DNA of 14,041 nt from Gammaproteobacteria bacterium (GTDB lineage Bacteria > Pseudomonadota > Gammaproteobacteria > HK1), in NCBI GenBank assembly GCA_022822245.1, contig JAJECB010000218.1, positions 1-14,041 on the forward strand, given 5' to 3'. Made by a program: the position numbers and the translations under genes. A model generated the notes under the pieces. It did not search any database. It was not told the origin of the DNA and was given only the letters and a program-made list of their open reading frames with translations. Of the stretch, positions 13,774 through 14,041 are shown piece by piece; position 1 is the stretch's first letter, and every line of letters starts with the position of its first letter.

Positions 13774-14041
13774 GCCCCGCACGCTCCGCTCGATCTCGAA
13801 GACGTGGGGGTCGTCGATGCCGTGTCCGCGAAGCGCGTCGGCGAGGCGGAGCACGTAGTCGAGGTTGGTCCCGCTTGGGCCCTCGCAGCGCGCGATCTGG
13901 GCCGCCATCGCCTCGAGCGGCGCCGGCCCGAGGAACGCGTGGTTGTCCCGCGGGGCGATGTAGACGCAGCCTTCGGTCGAGCGGCCGTCGCGAAACCGGA
14001 GGGTGACGGGTGTCAGCCCGTAGCCGTTCTTCTCGCGGTGG
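13753..14041 (-). CDS. ChaC-like gamma-glutamylcyclotransferase, C-terminal part (cut by window edge)
   Basis: The last 96 codons of a gene whose 5' part lies beyond position 14041. Visible segments are [19 protein letters not shown], then [22 protein letters not shown] and the end [14 protein letters not shown]. These match the C-terminal half of the ChaC family, with its typical YxGPAP and GxSGxNxxYLLRLA pattern. ChaC enzymes cleave glutathione or other gamma-glutamyl peptides to 5-oxoproline and an amino acid in the cytoplasm. The catalytic Glu and the N-terminal YGSL-type motif are not in view, so activity cannot be judged. The gene runs in the same direction as rpoH, which has its own promoter in the 133-base gap between them. 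Confidence 0.8.
   Translation of the reverse strand, partial: HREKNGYGLTPVTLRFRDGRSTEGCVYIAPRDNHAFLGPAPLEAMAAQIARCEGPSGTNLDYVLRLADALRGHGIDDPHVFEIERSVRGAAPDRR

Overview
This 14 kb, very GC-rich window looks like chromosomal DNA of a proteobacterium, probably a gammaproteobacterium. The support is the gene order of the cytochrome oxidase cluster (DUF2244, coxB, coxA, ctaG, coxC, an opposite-strand DUF2909 gene, surf1, a SCO-like gene, ctaA, ctaB), a subunit II with a fused cytochrome c domain, and a sigma-32 type rpoH. No RNA genes, insertion sequences, CRISPR arrays or phage genes were seen. The assignment rests on recognising families by eye.

Region 1 (161-8896, mostly + strand) encodes an aa3-type cytochrome c oxidase and its assembly line. 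CoxB (CuA plus haem c), CoxA (haem a, haem a3-CuB) and CoxC form the catalytic core. CtaG (Cox11) delivers copper to CuB, and SURF1 helps haem a insertion. CtaB (haem O synthase) and CtaA (haem A synthase) make the haem. Three small or poorly known membrane genes sit among them: a 40-residue protein with a TTG start between coxA and ctaG, a DUF2909 protein on the opposite strand between coxC and surf1, and a SCO/thioredoxin-like protein with a CxxxC pair. Many genes overlap by 4-8 bases (small ORF/ctaG, ctaG/coxC, SCO-like/ctaA, ctaA/ctaB), which suggests coupled translation.

Region 2 (8991-12599, - strand) is the least understood part. A SABATH-type carboxyl methyltransferase homologue is followed by a 551-residue protein of unknown function, which overlaps by 4 bases a DUF3726 protein. 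A GC-rich hairpin separates the methyltransferase from the pair. The three face convergently toward ctaB across a short hairpin-rich spacer.

Region 3 (12771-14041, - strand) holds rpoH, preceded by a nearly perfect CIRCE operator. The arms of this operator overlap a good predicted sigma-70 promoter, so HrcA probably controls synthesis of the heat-shock sigma factor. The 3' end of a ChaC-like gamma-glutamylcyclotransferase gene runs off the window edge.

The most interesting points are the CIRCE-controlled rpoH, the bacterial SABATH methyltransferase beside the uncharacterised gene pair, and the small accessory proteins of the oxidase cluster.
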